A stretch of DNA of 64,000 nt from positions 7,510,722 through 7,574,721 of the forward strand of contig JAMKCF010000002.1 of NCBI GenBank assembly GCA_023634235.1, given 5' to 3'. Each line of letters begins with the position of its first letter. The stretch's first letter is position 1. Under the pieces are notes generated by a model. The model ran no database searches, was not told the origin of the DNA, and saw nothing but the letters and a program-made list of their open reading frames with translations. The DNA comes from Pisaster brevispinus (Eukaryota; Echinodermata; Asteroidea; Forcipulatida; Asteriidae). The translations under genes and the position numbers were made by a program. This document shows, piece by piece, positions 1-10,615 of the stretch.

Positions 1-420
1 CAATGAACGAAACCATCAAGGATACACCCTTTATGATTACTGGTACGGTTACTGACCCAGTGATCTTTAAATTGTCACCATTCGCAACCGTAATTTCAGA
101 AATTCTAGAGCTCTCCATACTTTTCGTTGAAGACTGTAAATTCGTTTGAAACCAGTCATGATCGATAACATTTATATTTGCACCAGTATCAATTAAACAT
201 AGCACTGTTTTGTTATGAATCATAGCAGTTATACTGTTAGAACTATTTAAAGTTGTGTGAAACTGCTGACTAGATTTTTTTGAAAGACTATCATTCGGTG
301 AAGGCATATTTTCAAACGGTAAATACTTGTCAATTGGTTCAGATTTGTTATCACTAATCCCACCTTTTTGATTTTGAACCAAAACTTTCCTCTTGTAAAA
401 AGATGGGGGAATTAGTTTAA
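1..420 (-). CDS. pol: Ty3/gypsy-type pol, 5' end (aspartic protease), cut by the window edge
   Basis: An open frame on the minus strand runs off the left edge of the window. It contains the retropepsin active-site motif L-I-D-T-G-A-N near positions 190-210, about 70 codons into the frame, followed by the short beta-rich segment typical of LTR-retrotransposon protease. The frame overlaps the end of the upstream gag, whose stop lies at 412-414, in a different phase. This is compatible with a programmed gag-pol frameshift but also with a mutation. Reverse transcriptase and integrase, if present, lie outside the window. Superfamily (Ty3/gypsy) is inferred from the gag with one CCHC knuckle followed by protease. 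Confidence 0.7.
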
Positions 421-1259
421 AGGTTTCCGATTTACATCATATTTAGCATAGCACTGTCTCCATTTGTGGCCCAGTCGACCACAACGATAACAAGGTAATG
501 CCCTGTTCAGATTTGCATAACCAAAATCTGAGTAGTATACCTGCTTTTGTTGACCAGACATACTTGGACTGTCAACATAATTGATAGGCCCAGCAGTAAA
601 ATTCGGAGAATTTGTTTTGTTTTCAAGAGACTCCACTTTACAAGCCAAATTCTTTACCGTGCTAACCAATGAGTCTAATTTAGATTCAAGACTGTGACTT
701 GTACCTAAAGCATGTACCATTGCGTCCGACTCATTAGCTGTCAAATGGACACTTACAGCCAATCTTGCTGCATTTAGTGCTTCGTGAAAATCTTCAGGTT
801 CTTTTGAAAACACGAAAGCTCTTATCGATGGTATTAAACCTCTAAAAAAATAGAAAGTTGTTCAGCCTCTGTCTTTTTGACTTGTTTACACAAATGCATA
901 ATGTCACAGGCATAATCATCCAATGTTTCGGTTGGAAGTTGCTTGCGGAAAAGCAATTTTGTTTCCACATTCCATCGCCATGAATTACCTTCAAACTGTT
1001 TTTTGAGGAGGTCATGTATTTTAGCAACAGTATCCTTTTGATCAGCAGGGATAGACTCCAAGAGTATTCTTGCATTACCATCGATTAGTGTTTGGAAGGC
1101 TAGTACCTTTTTTGCATCAGTATAATCGCGTAAAACAGCAATTTCTTTAAACTTTTCAACGAATGTATCTAAATCTTCAAGAGGAGAACCTGTATATTCG
1201 ATTTTCACCGAAGACAAATCATATTTGAACGCCATTTTAGTTTCTGATTGCTCGGTCAT
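412..1259 (-). pseudogene. gag: LTR-retrotransposon gag with CCHC zinc knuckle, one frameshift
   Basis: The minus-strand reading starts at ATG 1257-1259 (MTEQSE...); an in-frame ATG further upstream at 1289 is also possible. The first 140 or so codons have the helical pattern of a gag capsid. The phase is lost near 840 in a run of seven A (plus strand), where the reading F-F-R-G-L-I-P continues in the other frame, so one base has been lost or gained there. The C-terminal part (412-813) carries the zinc knuckle C-Y-R-C-G-R-L-G-H-K-W-R-Q-C near 454-495, the usual nucleic-acid binding motif of nucleocapsid. It lies directly upstream of the protease frame. The break could be decay or a homopolymer consensus error. 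Confidence 0.75.
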
Positions 1260-1369
1260 ACCTTTCTCCACATTAAGTCTACAAATCAAACACTATAAAA
1301 TATACAATAAATTCACATAATCATTAGAAAAATCCGTGCATGTTGCTGTTTCGGTCACCAAAAAATTAG

Positions 1370-1747
1370 TGCATAATGTTATAGACGTCACCATTATAAT
1401 TATTTACATTACTTACCTGTATAAGGCAAGGACAGGCGGCTGAAAGGCGTGGCCCGTCAACATATTTGCCGACCAGTGTTGTCACTTCCAGAACCCAGTG
1501 TGCCTACAGGAATCCGGATACCCCAGGACATTCCACCAAAACACGTCCTAGGTCTGGAGGCAGCAACAACTGGAACCGCGGATCTTCCACCATACATTAT
1601 TGTTGGCATTTTTAGAGAGGTTAAACAGACATAAAAAAACTGAAGAGCGACACCATAATTTCATGGTCTAGAATACTTTATTATAAAATAACACAGCTAC
1701 ATTGCTACGGAAATAAATTAAACCGCTGGTGCCGATAGTTGTTGACA
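1370..1747 (-). repeat. Candidate 5' LTR of the minus-strand retrotransposon
   Basis: Read on the minus strand, this stretch begins TGTCAACAAC and ends ATGCA, giving TG...CA ends, and it has an AATAAA-type signal near 1680. Ten bases downstream lies TGGTGACCGA (complement of 1351-1360), a plausible primer-binding site. Gag follows about 110 bp later. The second LTR is outside the window, so the ends are not confirmed. A strong splice-donor-like string (CAG|GTAAGT, minus strand) sits near 1414-1421. Confidence 0.3.
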
Positions 1748-2506
1748 GCACCACGCCCAAGACCCGACTGCCCCGAATAATGGCAAGCTGATCTCTTAAG
1801 TTGAGAACAGTCATTGCTTATTACGTAAGAGTCGTTCAAATTGTCAGACTAGCAAACCTGATGAGGCGCAGTAAGAATTTAAGGAATTTAAAACGCTTCA
1901 AAATATGCACCACAACACTTCCGTTCTGCATGTCCAGATCATGATGGGATTGTTTTACTTTTGTATGATTCAAGATGGCGACGATAGATATCGATAAATA
2001 AATAAATAAGTGATTCAGTTTGTAAAATATTCAGATTGTTTCCCGCTATTCCACTATTTCTTGTTGTGGTGATCGAACCTCAATCAACGATTCCCGTTAT
2101 ATTTTTTGCGGATTTCAACGATCGTGAGTAAACAGCGCACACGAACAAAAACCCAAAAAAAATTAACTTTGACATCGCCAGAAAAAAATAGCTTTTCATG
2201 TCTCCAACGACGTTCCCCTGTGAACTCCTACAGATATCGCAATATATGTAACATAAACAAGAATATAAACTGAATAAAAGACCAACCGTGTCAAGAACTG
2301 TATTTTTGGTAGTATCCCCCTGACTACCGTTCGCTACCGAAGTGTGAACCACATTGCTCCCTAGTATAAGTGTATGTATACAGTTAGTTGGTGTCCCTGT
2401 GACTACCGTCCAGCAAATGTCGGGCACTACAGCTAGAGAAAATTGAAGTTTGTTTGTTTTGATGATTTTAATCCACTGCTGAGTTCAGAGACAAATCAAC
2501 ATAATC
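1748..2506. other. No gene seen; possible leader of the downstream element
   Basis: I see no supported gene here. A minus-strand open frame (2080-2427) has no recognisable domain. The 3' part may be the untranslated leader of the plus-strand Ty3/gypsy element that starts at 2507. A CAAGATGGCGAC string, close to the YY1 consensus, occurs near 1970. Confidence 0.4.
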
Positions 2507-3310
2507 ATGTCAACAACCTCTTCATACCTTTGCCGCTTCACGGCAGAACACATTGCAACACTGTGTGAACTTAATCATATTGATGTCAATGAGGTAACAA
2601 AAAAACAGGATCGCATCTCATGTTTATGTGAACTCCCACACCTTATTGAGGAAAAGGCTCCGGAAACGCAGAGTATTGGCACATCAGACCTCATCCGGGT
2701 TATCCAAGAACTTGAAACCAATCGCCAATCCGAAACAGACAAATTGTGCAAGTCGCTTGTGGAAGCAGTTACAGAGGCTACAAAAAAACCTCCAGTAGTC
2801 CAGCTGGGACCCAAACTTCCAGACTTTCATAAATTGGGTTCAGAGGATGACATTACTTGCTATCTCGCCACATTTGAACGACTTGCTAAAGCAGCAAAAA
2901 AGGAAAAAAAGGACTGGCCGAGACTCCTTGAACCTTACGTGACAGGGAAAGCCCAGAAAGCTTTTCACTCCCTCAGTGAGACCGACAAGCAGGACTTTGA
3001 CAAAATAGTTGAAATAATCAAGAGGGATATTGCCTGACACCTGAGGCCTACCGTGTCAAATACAAGTCTGATTCAAAAAAGCGAGATGAAACATTCGAAG
3101 AGTTTGCCAATCGCTTACAACTCAATTTCTACAAATGGCTCGAGTTTGTAGAGACGACAGATGAGACCCCAGATGTAAAGCGGTGTATGAATCTCATCAT
3201 GATTGACCAGTTCTTGTCAACAGTTGCGGATGAGACGCTGCGCCTGAAGTTGAGAGAGCGTAAACTTACTTCAGTCATAGCAGTTGCAAGAGCAGCTGAC
3301 GAATATGTAC
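2507..3310 (+). pseudogene. gag: Ty3/gypsy gag with SCAN-like capsid, frameshifted
   Basis: The frame opens with ATG at 2507 and runs to a stop at 3035-3037; the capsid then continues in another phase through about 3310. The shifted part contains the L-T-P-E-A-Y-R segment, then D-E-T-F-E-E-F-A, then D-Q-F-L-S-T-V, ending in A-A-D-E-Y-V. This order matches the SCAN domain, known to derive from the capsid of Gmr1-like Ty3/gypsy elements (established knowledge). The N-terminal 175 residues include a charged helical segment. The single frameshift near 3030 makes the copy non-functional unless it is a sequence error. Confidence 0.75.
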
Positions 3311-4348
3311 TGCATCGTTGTTCCAATTATAACAGATGCTGGCAAACACGACACAACTCCTGGGTCTACCGGTGCGCCCCAAACGCACAAAAACCCAAAC
3401 TATCAGTCAGTGGACAAAACATCTACAAACACAAGTCAAAACAAAACACTGCAGAGACAAAGTAGACCAGGACAGTATACAACTGTTTGTTATCGCTGCC
3501 ATGAGATCAGGCACAAGATATCTGAGTGTACCCAACCAGCGCCAAATTCAAGGAGGGATACTGATACAACAAACAGACAGAAGTCGTCGTTCACCCCGAA
3601 TGACACAACCAGACCAAAAACTTTCCAGTCAAAGCCAAATGACACCACGAATAGAGTGAGTTTTGTCCAGACTCCATCTCACAACATGCCACATGATGTT
3701 GTGGGTAGCAGATACAGTGGTCCGTATGTCGAGGTAGTAATAAACGGCACCCACCATGTCACTGCCTTAGTGGACACTGGTTCCAGTTTATCTTTGATCA
3801 GTGAGGACACGCACACCAGTTTGTCATCCCCAATTGACACTACAATTGCTGAAAAACTTATTGCGATCAACGACACAGAGATCCCAACACTGGGTTCAAT
3901 ATGTACCCAACTCAGCGTGTGCGGTCTGACCTTTGATGTCCAACTTTGTTGTGTCCAACGCTTACCCTGTCCCATTGTGCTTGGAATGGACTTCATCTGC
4001 AAGGCCCAGTTAGTCCTTGACTTCAACAGTGGGTCCTACTGGTGTAAAACCCCTGATGATCACCAGATACAGTTTCCCCTCCATGGTGTTTCCCCGCGCC
4101 TCATGAACTGTGATACAACAAAACTAAATGATGATGATATGCCTACACGCCCTGCATCTCAACTTGATTGCCCCATCCTCATTGGAGATGAGCAGGAACA
4201 GTTAGACACTCTCCTCAATGAGTTTGGTGACGTAACGTCTGAGGAACCTGGACGAACGAATGTCACACAACATCACATTGATGTTGGGAATTCGCCCCCA
4301 CAGAGATCCCCTCCATATCGCCTTTCAATGAGCGAAAAAATGCCTTGA
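3284..4348 (+). pseudogene. pol: Ty3/gypsy nucleocapsid and aspartic protease, pol start
   Basis: This 354-codon frame continues the element after the SCAN-like capsid. Residues 69-82 form a zinc knuckle, C-Y-R-C-x4-H-x4-C, with the usual Gly replaced. Near residues 161-168 is the retropepsin motif A-L-V-D-T-G-S-S, and about 70 residues later the L-G-M-D-F segment typical of the protease C-terminal flap. The end reads into the segment that precedes reverse transcriptase (H-H-I-D-V...R-S-P-P-Y-R). At about 4345-4385 the reverse transcriptase is missing and the sequence passes directly to RNase H. It is the middle part of the decayed element that starts at 2507. Confidence 0.75.
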
Positions 4349-5335
4349 GAGAAGAACTGGATAACTTGCTTACTCGGATACCCTGATGACAACTCGCCGT
4401 TTTCCGTACATACAGACGCGAGCAACTCCGGACTGGGCGCTGTTCTCCTCCAGAAACAACAAGATTGCTTACGCACTATCGCATTTGCCAGCCGTGCTCT
4501 CACAAGTCCAGAACGAAATTATAGTGCGACAGAGAAAGAATGTCTCGCTGTAGTGTGGGCCCTTGAAAAGTGGCGTCCATACCTTGAGGGAAACCACTGC
4601 CGTGTTGTGACTGACCACCAAAGCCTTTGTTGGTTATTTCGCGAGTCCAAACAGACAGGAAGACTTGCACGCTGGGTCCTTCGACTCCAGGATTTTTCAT
4701 TTGATGTCGTTTATCGCCCTGGCCCTCTACATTTTGTGCTGGACGCACTCTCTCGACTAACTGAATCTCAGCACGTGGTAGGAGTGGTTCAGACCCTGTC
4801 TGTGCCAAGTTCTATCACCATTCCCAATGATGACTCTGCTGCCTCGAATGATACTGAATCTTGTGCAGCAACAATATGTCTTGTCCCACAGGATGGTATG
4901 ATCCATTGGATCCAGTGTGATGATTGCCACGCCTGGTTTCATCAGAAGTGTGTCCACATCCGCAAGAAACGAGCAGAAACGATTGCACGCTACTCCTGCA
5001 ACATGTGTAGAAAGAAACACTGGGTAAATCGCAAAGAAATGGAATGGACCGCCTCCGCAAGGAACAGTCCCAGGATTCAGGGCTGTCTTCAATACTCTGC
5101 TACCTTCAGACTGGTACAATTTCCACGAATACAGATCTTGATTCACGATTAGCCACTGAATATCTTGTGCATTACGGTATCCTGTTACACTATTCTCAGT
5201 GTCATGGTCCGTCGTTATTCCCCACTCACTCCAACGCGATGTTATGTTGGAATGCCATGCCAAACCTTCTGCAGGTCACCAAGGCAGAACAAAAACACTG
5301 CATCGGATTAAGCACCAATGTCTCAGAAGCATAAT
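4349..5335 (+). pseudogene. pol: Ty3/gypsy RNase H fused to a PHD-type zinc finger; RT deleted
   Basis: RNase H begins near 4395 with S-V-H-T-D-A-S-N-S-G-L-G and continues with T-E-K-E-C-L-A-V-V-W-A-L, V-V-T-D-H-Q-S-L and D-A-L-S-R to about 4755. Then follows a cysteine/histidine cluster (about 4864-5010): C-x4-C-x12-C-x2-C-x4-H-x2-C-x15-C-x2-C, including I-Q-C-D-D-C-H-A-W-F-H. This fits the C4HC3 pattern of a PHD finger, except that the first cysteine pair is spaced by four. A frameshift near 5045 leads to the linker that normally precedes integrase (5044-5335), which stops where the next repeat begins. No reverse transcriptase or integrase core remains. Confidence 0.7.
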
Positions 5336-6330
5336 TTCCATACAAAGAAACCAGTGGATTGTTTGGGCATGTTAGTCGCTCAACACAAGTTTTAAACTCA
5401 TCAAAATACCTACACATGATCAGCAAACATGCATCATTGCCAAGTACATCCTTCTCCAATATTAAAACTCAACTAAGCCATCCACTGGTTTCTTTGTATG
5501 GAAATTAGGCTTCTGTGCTCCTGTATTTATTTGTTACTTGATATACTTTTTTCTTTAATTCTTTATTTCTTTATTTCTCTTTATCTTTATTTGTTAAAAG
5601 TGTCTTTGTTTCTATATACACCTTTTCTATATCCGTGTTTTGCCGTTTGTTTCTTTGTATCATATATGTACTTTTAATTACCTTCTCAGTATATTTCGGT
5701 TTTTCTGTATGTCTGTATTTTTGCATTTTTGTGTTTTCTGAGTTGTTTTTTGTCTTGTTATTTCTTTGTTTGTTGATTTGCAGGGCAACGTGTCCCCACT
5801 AATGCCGGCCATGACTACATACTGATTGTCTTTATTTTATGTTGTTATTAAGTAAATGAGTAAGCAATTTATCAATTTATGGCAGAAATAATAGAGGAGA
5901 AACATATAAAGGGGACATAGGAGGCCATGTGAATCTAAGAAAAAAATACCTGGATGACAAAGTTTCATTTACAGAAATGTGCAGTATCCTTATAAATGTG
6001 GAATTTTTTTCCCCGTACTTTCGAGCATATTTTTAATTTAATTATCTCAGTCATTGTTGAATTAATTTTATTCACTGCACTTGGTATTTCCCCGCCAGTT
6101 GACTAAGTGTCGTTCTTGAGTCCTACAAAAACATAACACACTGCTATTACACACTTATTTATTTGGCAAAACCCCCCATCTATGTTTTGAATATGCCAAA
6201 TTTATCCCAAAATCAACACCCACAAATCATCTAACCCTCACGCAAGCTCCGCTATAGCTACAGACTAAATAACCCCGCCGCAAAAAAAACAAAAAACATG
6301 CGTGACTGGTATGAACCACGCTAGGGCCGA
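5332..6330 (+). repeat. About 1-kb interspersed repeat with terminal foldback; inverted copy at 55452-56400
   Basis: The left part (5332-5507) is a foldback: a 28-bp arm at 5332-5359 is repeated exactly in inverse at 5480-5507 around a loop of 120 bp. The rest (5508-6330) matches, in reverse complement, the stretch 55452-56230, including the TGGCCGGCATTAGTGGGG string near 5800 and the CGTGACTGGTATGAACC string near 6301. No protein is supported. It interrupts or truncates the upstream retroelement at 5331. Confidence 0.75.
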
Positions 6331-6670
6331 CCAATGCGGGTGTCCAGCTACCGTTGCACGCTTTCGCGGGGAGATGTCGGAACACCAACGCAGACCCCAA
6401 CCATCCCACGCAATAGGGTGCATTTTCGCGGTCGTAACCAGTAGCTGTTTTGGTTGAATTGGCCATTGGTTAATCACCGGCCAAAGACCGAAACAGTTAT
6501 TAGTTACAGCCGCGAAAACGCACCCAATAATGGCCGACCAATGCGGGTATCCGGCTGGCGCTGCACACAATCAGACGTTGGAACACCAACGCAGACCCCA
6601 ACCCATGCGGGTATGCGGCCGCCGCTGCACACAATCGCGGTCAGACGTCGGAACACCAACGCAGACCCCA
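6327..6670. repeat. Three imperfect repeats of about 70 bp
   Basis: A unit starting GGCCGACCAATGCGGGT and ending CACCAACGCAGACCCCAA occurs at about 6327-6402, 6533-6602 and 6603-6670. The first and second copies are separated by the palindrome at 6416-6525. GC content is higher than in the surrounding sequence. Confidence 0.7.
6416..6525. repeat. Palindromic element, family copy 1
   Basis: The inverted arms begin GGGTGCATTTTCGCGGTCGT on the left and end CCGCGAAAACGCACCC on the right, with an inner AACCRRWARCTGTTT-type core. The same palindrome recurs at 59856-59971 and 61765-61830. It has the look of a short foldback/MITE. Confidence 0.7.
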
Positions 6671-6741
6671 ATCCACGGGTACCCCGACGTCGACCACAGG
6701 ACGCATCAACTCAGCAGGGTGCGGGCGCCAGTCGACGTAAA

Positions 6742-6840
6742 AAGATGGCGCGCTTCTAATCCAAGATGGCGCGCTTCTAATCCAAGATGGCGCGCTTCCA
6801 ATCCAAGATGGCGCTCTTCTTATCCAAGATGGCGATTTAA
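6742..6840. repeat. Five tandem 21-bp repeats with a YY1-like core
   Basis: The unit AAGATGGCGCGCTTCTAATCC is repeated at 6742, 6763, 6784, 6805 and (partly) 6826 with few substitutions. Its AAGATGGCG core resembles the YY1 binding consensus. It lies about 490 bp upstream of the first open frame of the CR1/L2-type LINE, so it could belong to that element's 5' UTR; this link is inference. Confidence 0.8.
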
Positions 6841-7325
6841 CGATCGTTATAGTATAGATATATTAGTATTGTAGACCCGTGTGTGCAGACCGACAGCATT
6901 AATTTCCTCACCAAAGGACACAGTTCAACCAATCATTCGTAAGATGCATATTCATGATTAAATTTTATGTCATTTGCCACCGTTTTACACGAAGCAGCAT
7001 GGATGGATTCTTGTCCAATTTTGCAACCGAAGAATTTGCATCTCGATCATAACAACCACTGTACTCAAGTATAACAAAGATTAGACAATAGTTATTTCAA
7101 TTTTGTCGTTCTTTGTTAAACATGTATTTCATTCGACTTCTAAATGTAGCCGAGAATAGGGTATATATATTACTATTCAGTTGATATTAGCTGAACGCTG
7201 TGAGGCTGCACTGCTTTTCCATCTGTTCTTGGGAAAAAATTGAATTTTTCATCGTAGCTGTTCCTGATGTGGCTGATTTTTAAATGATGGTCATATTATG
7301 AGTACACAGGCTGTTTGACTGAATA
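6841..7325 (+). other. Probable 5' UTR of the downstream LINE
   Basis: No open frame is supported. The stretch lies between the 21-bp repeats and the first LINE frame and is AT-rich, with no TIR or LTR seen. I assign it to the LINE by position only. Confidence 0.35.
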
Positions 7326-7697
7326 TTGGTAATAAATTTGATTACTATGTGGTGGATTTTTCTGGGAATATCCATCGTGATTTTGACTCCGGGTGACTTC
7401 GGGGATCAGCCAACCGTGACCGCTATGGGCCTGACCTACACCCCTGGGAAACTGCTTGAACTACGGCCTGACTCTTGTCGTTTACTTGACCATGCAGCAT
7501 GGAGATCGGCCTGCGATGCAGGGATAGCGCTACACTATCCTACACGACGGGGTTGCCGTGGAGGTGCACGTAAACAAAGGAAACTCACGTCACCTATTGT
7601 TACTGGACAATCAGAGGTAACCACAGGCACCACTCCACTGCTTACCACCATTGGCCCTATACAAAGCCAAACCCCACTCCAGATACTGAAAATGTGA
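7326..7697 (+). CDS. CR1/L2-group LINE, short upstream ORF
   Basis: A 123-codon frame ends in a stop at 7695-7697 that overlaps the start of the endonuclease frame (ATGTGA junction). It contains an R-R-G-C-R-G-G-A-R-K-Q-R basic stretch near residue 76, a segment I associate with the region just ahead of the endonuclease in CR1/L2-group elements. The N-terminal 20 residues are hydrophobic and may be read-through of the leader. No zinc finger or esterase domain of a full ORF1 is visible. Confidence 0.5.
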   Translation: MVINLITMWWIFLGISIVILTPGDFGDQPTVTAMGLTYTPGKLLELRPDSCRLLDHAAWRSACDAGIALHYPTRRGCRGGARKQRKLTSPIVTGQSEVTTGTTPLLTTIGPIQSQTPLQILKM

Positions 7698-10531
7698 ACT
7701 TAGCCCTTCTTAACTGCCGATCTGCAAGGAATAAAACTGAACTGATAAATGATTTCATTGTAGATAGCAAATCGGATATTCTGGCACTGACAGAAACCTG
7801 GTTTACTGGAACTGAAGATGATCAAAAATACATCGGTGAAATTTGTCCCAGTGGCTTCACTTTCACACACGTCCCTAGAACCGGCCGGCGTGGTGGGGGT
7901 GTTGCTGTCATCTTGCGTAAAAGCTTCAATGTAAAACTTTTGAAAACTCAGTGTTTTGCTTCATTTGAGTACATGATTATTAACATTTCCTCGGGCAACA
8001 ACAACTCTGCAATAACTTTAATTGTACTTTACCGACCACCATCGTCCTCTCACAACAACTTCATGACTGAGTTCTCGACGTTGCTTGAGTCCATGGTACT
8101 TGAGAACAACTTGGTTGTGGTTGGTGACTTTAATTTCAACTGGGCACAGAAAGACAGCAGCACCAAAAAGTTAGACGAACTTTTAGACAGCATGGGCTTA
8201 CTTCAGTGTGTTGAATCACCTACACATACCAGTGGCCATATTCTTGACTACGTCATAGGGAGAGCCAGTGATGATGTACTTATTTCATCTTCGGTCAAGG
8301 TATCTACCTTTATATCTGATCACTGTAGCGTGGTTTGTGAACTGAAACTAGGTAAACCAAAGCGCTCTTGGAAAGTAGCTACTTACCGTAAATTGAACAA
8401 AATAGATCTTACTGAGTTCACCAGGGACATGACCCATCTACTACAAGTTGCACCAGATTCTGAGCTGTCTGCTCAGGTAGAGTGTTATGAATCTACCCTC
8501 AGACAACAAATTGACAGACACGCCCCAATACAGAGGCGACTACTACCCGTACGTCCCCATAGCCCTTGGTACACGCATGACATCATGGAGGCCAAAAAGC
8601 AAAAGCGGATGTACGAAAAGCAGTGGAGGAAATCTAGTCTTACTGTTCACCGCCAAATGTTTACAGAGCAAAGAAATCTGGTTCTTCGTTTAATTAGAGA
8701 TGCCCGACGTGCACATTTCAAACAGAAGATATCAGACAATGCAACAAACCCAAGACAACTTTTCGCTGTTGTTGATGGTTTGCTACACAGTAAACCATCA
8801 CTGTGTCTTCCTGACAGTTCATCTGCATTAGACCTCGCGGAAAGGTTTAATGTTCACTTCGAAACCAAAGTTACGCACATCAGGTCGGAGCTTGATGGTC
8901 AGATATCATCAGTTGCAGTCTCTGTCCATGATACTCATTCTACATCGGTACTCCAACTTTTCGAGACGGAATCGGAAGAAACTGTTGGAAAGCTCATCCG
9001 CCGCTCACCCTCGAAATCATGTGACCTCGATCCAATACCCACCTCCTTGTTGAAAACATGTCTGTCATCCGTCCTACCTGCAATTACAAACATTGTCAAC
9101 TCATCCATAGCAACAGGAATCGTGCCTCAGCAACTCAAAAAGGCGCACGTCACCCCCATCATAAAGAACTCAAAGCTAGATAAAAACAAGCTGAGTAACT
9201 ACAGACCTGTGTCGAATCTGCCGTTCATCTCAAAAGTTGTGGAGAAAGTGGTAGCTGGTCAACTCAATGACTACCTAACATCTAACAACCTGCTTGAGCT
9301 GGCACAGTCAGCATATCGTAAACACCACAGCACCGAGACTACGCTCCTGTGTGTTCAAAATGACATCCTTGGAGCCATTGACAAGAAACTCTCTGTAATT
9401 TTAGTGTTACTTGACCTTTCTGCTGCTTTTGACACTATCGACCACCAAATCCTCCTTCAACGTCTTCACTAAAAATTTGGTATCACTGGAACTGCTTTGA
9501 AGTGGTTTACTTCATATCTGGAAAATCGCACCCAAAATGTAAAAATTGACGGGTCCTTCTCATCTAACACTACACCACGTTTTGGCGTCCCTCAGGGGTC
9601 GGTGCTCGGTCCGGTGTTATTTTCCTTGTACTTTTCACCTGTTGCGAACATTGCTCGTAACCACGGTCTGTCCGTTCAGCTATACGCGGATGACGCACAA
9701 CTATATCTGCCATTTGTCTCCACGGACGCAAACACTGCAGTTGCCCGTACAGAAGCGTGTGTTGCCGAAGTTAAGGAATGGATGGTCGCAAACAAACTTC
9801 AACTCAATAGCGACAAGACAGTCATCCTCTTGCTGAACTCCCAAAGTCAACATCGCCACAACACCATTCACAGCATTCTGATTGATGGCCATGTCATTCC
9901 TTGTAGCAACACAGCTAGAAACCTTGGTGTCATCTTTGACAGGCACATGAACTTCACAACCAACGTCAAAAACTCCTCCCGCATCGCCATGTACCACTTG
10001 AAGAACATAAACCACATCCGCTCATTGCTCTCTGACAAAACAGCAGAGCAACTCATTCACGCACTTGTAACATCTCGGCTCGACTACTGCAACTCACTCT
10101 TATATGGACTTCCAGCTTCCACCTTGCATCACCTTCAGAGAATCCAGAACATTGCAGCTCGTATCCTAACACGCTCAAAAAAGTTTGAGCATATCACCCC
10201 GGTTCTTCAAGCATTACACTGGCTCCCTGTTGAGCAACGCATCATCTTCAAACTCCTTTGTACAACATACCGTTGTATGACAGAGACTTCATCCCCGTTG
10301 TACTTGCAGAGGCTTCTCCTGCCGTATAAGCCCGTTCGCCAACTAAGGTCCAGTGATGCCAACTTGCTTGCCGTTCCACCTTCCAGGTTGAAAGCTTATG
10401 GGGATAGAAGTTTCTCGGTTGCAGCCCCCCGCCTGTGGAACGGCTTGCCTCTCACCCTTAGATCACAACCTGCCATTTCTTCATTCAAATCCAATCTCAA
10501 AACTTACCTTTGCAGTCAAGCCTACCATTAA
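7694..10531 (+). pseudogene. CR1/L2-group LINE ORF2: endonuclease and reverse transcriptase, one stop
   Basis: The frame spans 946 codons. The apurinic-like endonuclease starts with L-N-C-R-S-A-R-N-K and has T-E-T-W, G-D-F-N-F-N and S-D-H motifs. Reverse transcriptase has N-Y-R-P-V-S-N-L-P (about 9199), L-D-L-S-A-A-F-D-T-I-D-H (about 9410), P-Q-G-S-V-L-G-P-V (about 9591) and the catalytic Y-A-D-D (about 9682). The C-terminal domain ends in L-K-T-Y-L, as is usual for this group. A single TAA at 9470-9472 interrupts the frame just after A-F-D-T-I-D-H; the same phase continues on both sides, so it is a simple nonsense change. Otherwise the coding region looks complete and fairly young. Confidence 0.9.
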
Positions 10532-10615
10532 TTTTTCCCTTGGTCATATTTTAGCGCAGTGAATAGTTTTTTCCTAGATACCAGCGCTTTATAAGATTTA
10601 TTATTATTACTATTC
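10532..10615 (+). other. LINE 3' end with ATT-rich tail
   Basis: After the ORF2 stop there is a short 3' UTR containing AGCGCTTTATAAG and then a TTA-type microsatellite at about 10594-10615. LINEs of the CR1/L2 group commonly end in such short repeats rather than in poly(A). Confidence 0.6.

Noticed and set aside
2080..2427. Minus-strand frame of 115 codons with a hydrophobic C-terminus
   Set aside because: No domain, no start context, and it lies in the probable leader of a plus-strand retroelement.
6454..6874. Two overlapping arginine-rich frames upstream of the LINE
   Set aside because: They arise from the 70-bp and 21-bp tandem repeats. No similarity to a LINE ORF1 was seen.
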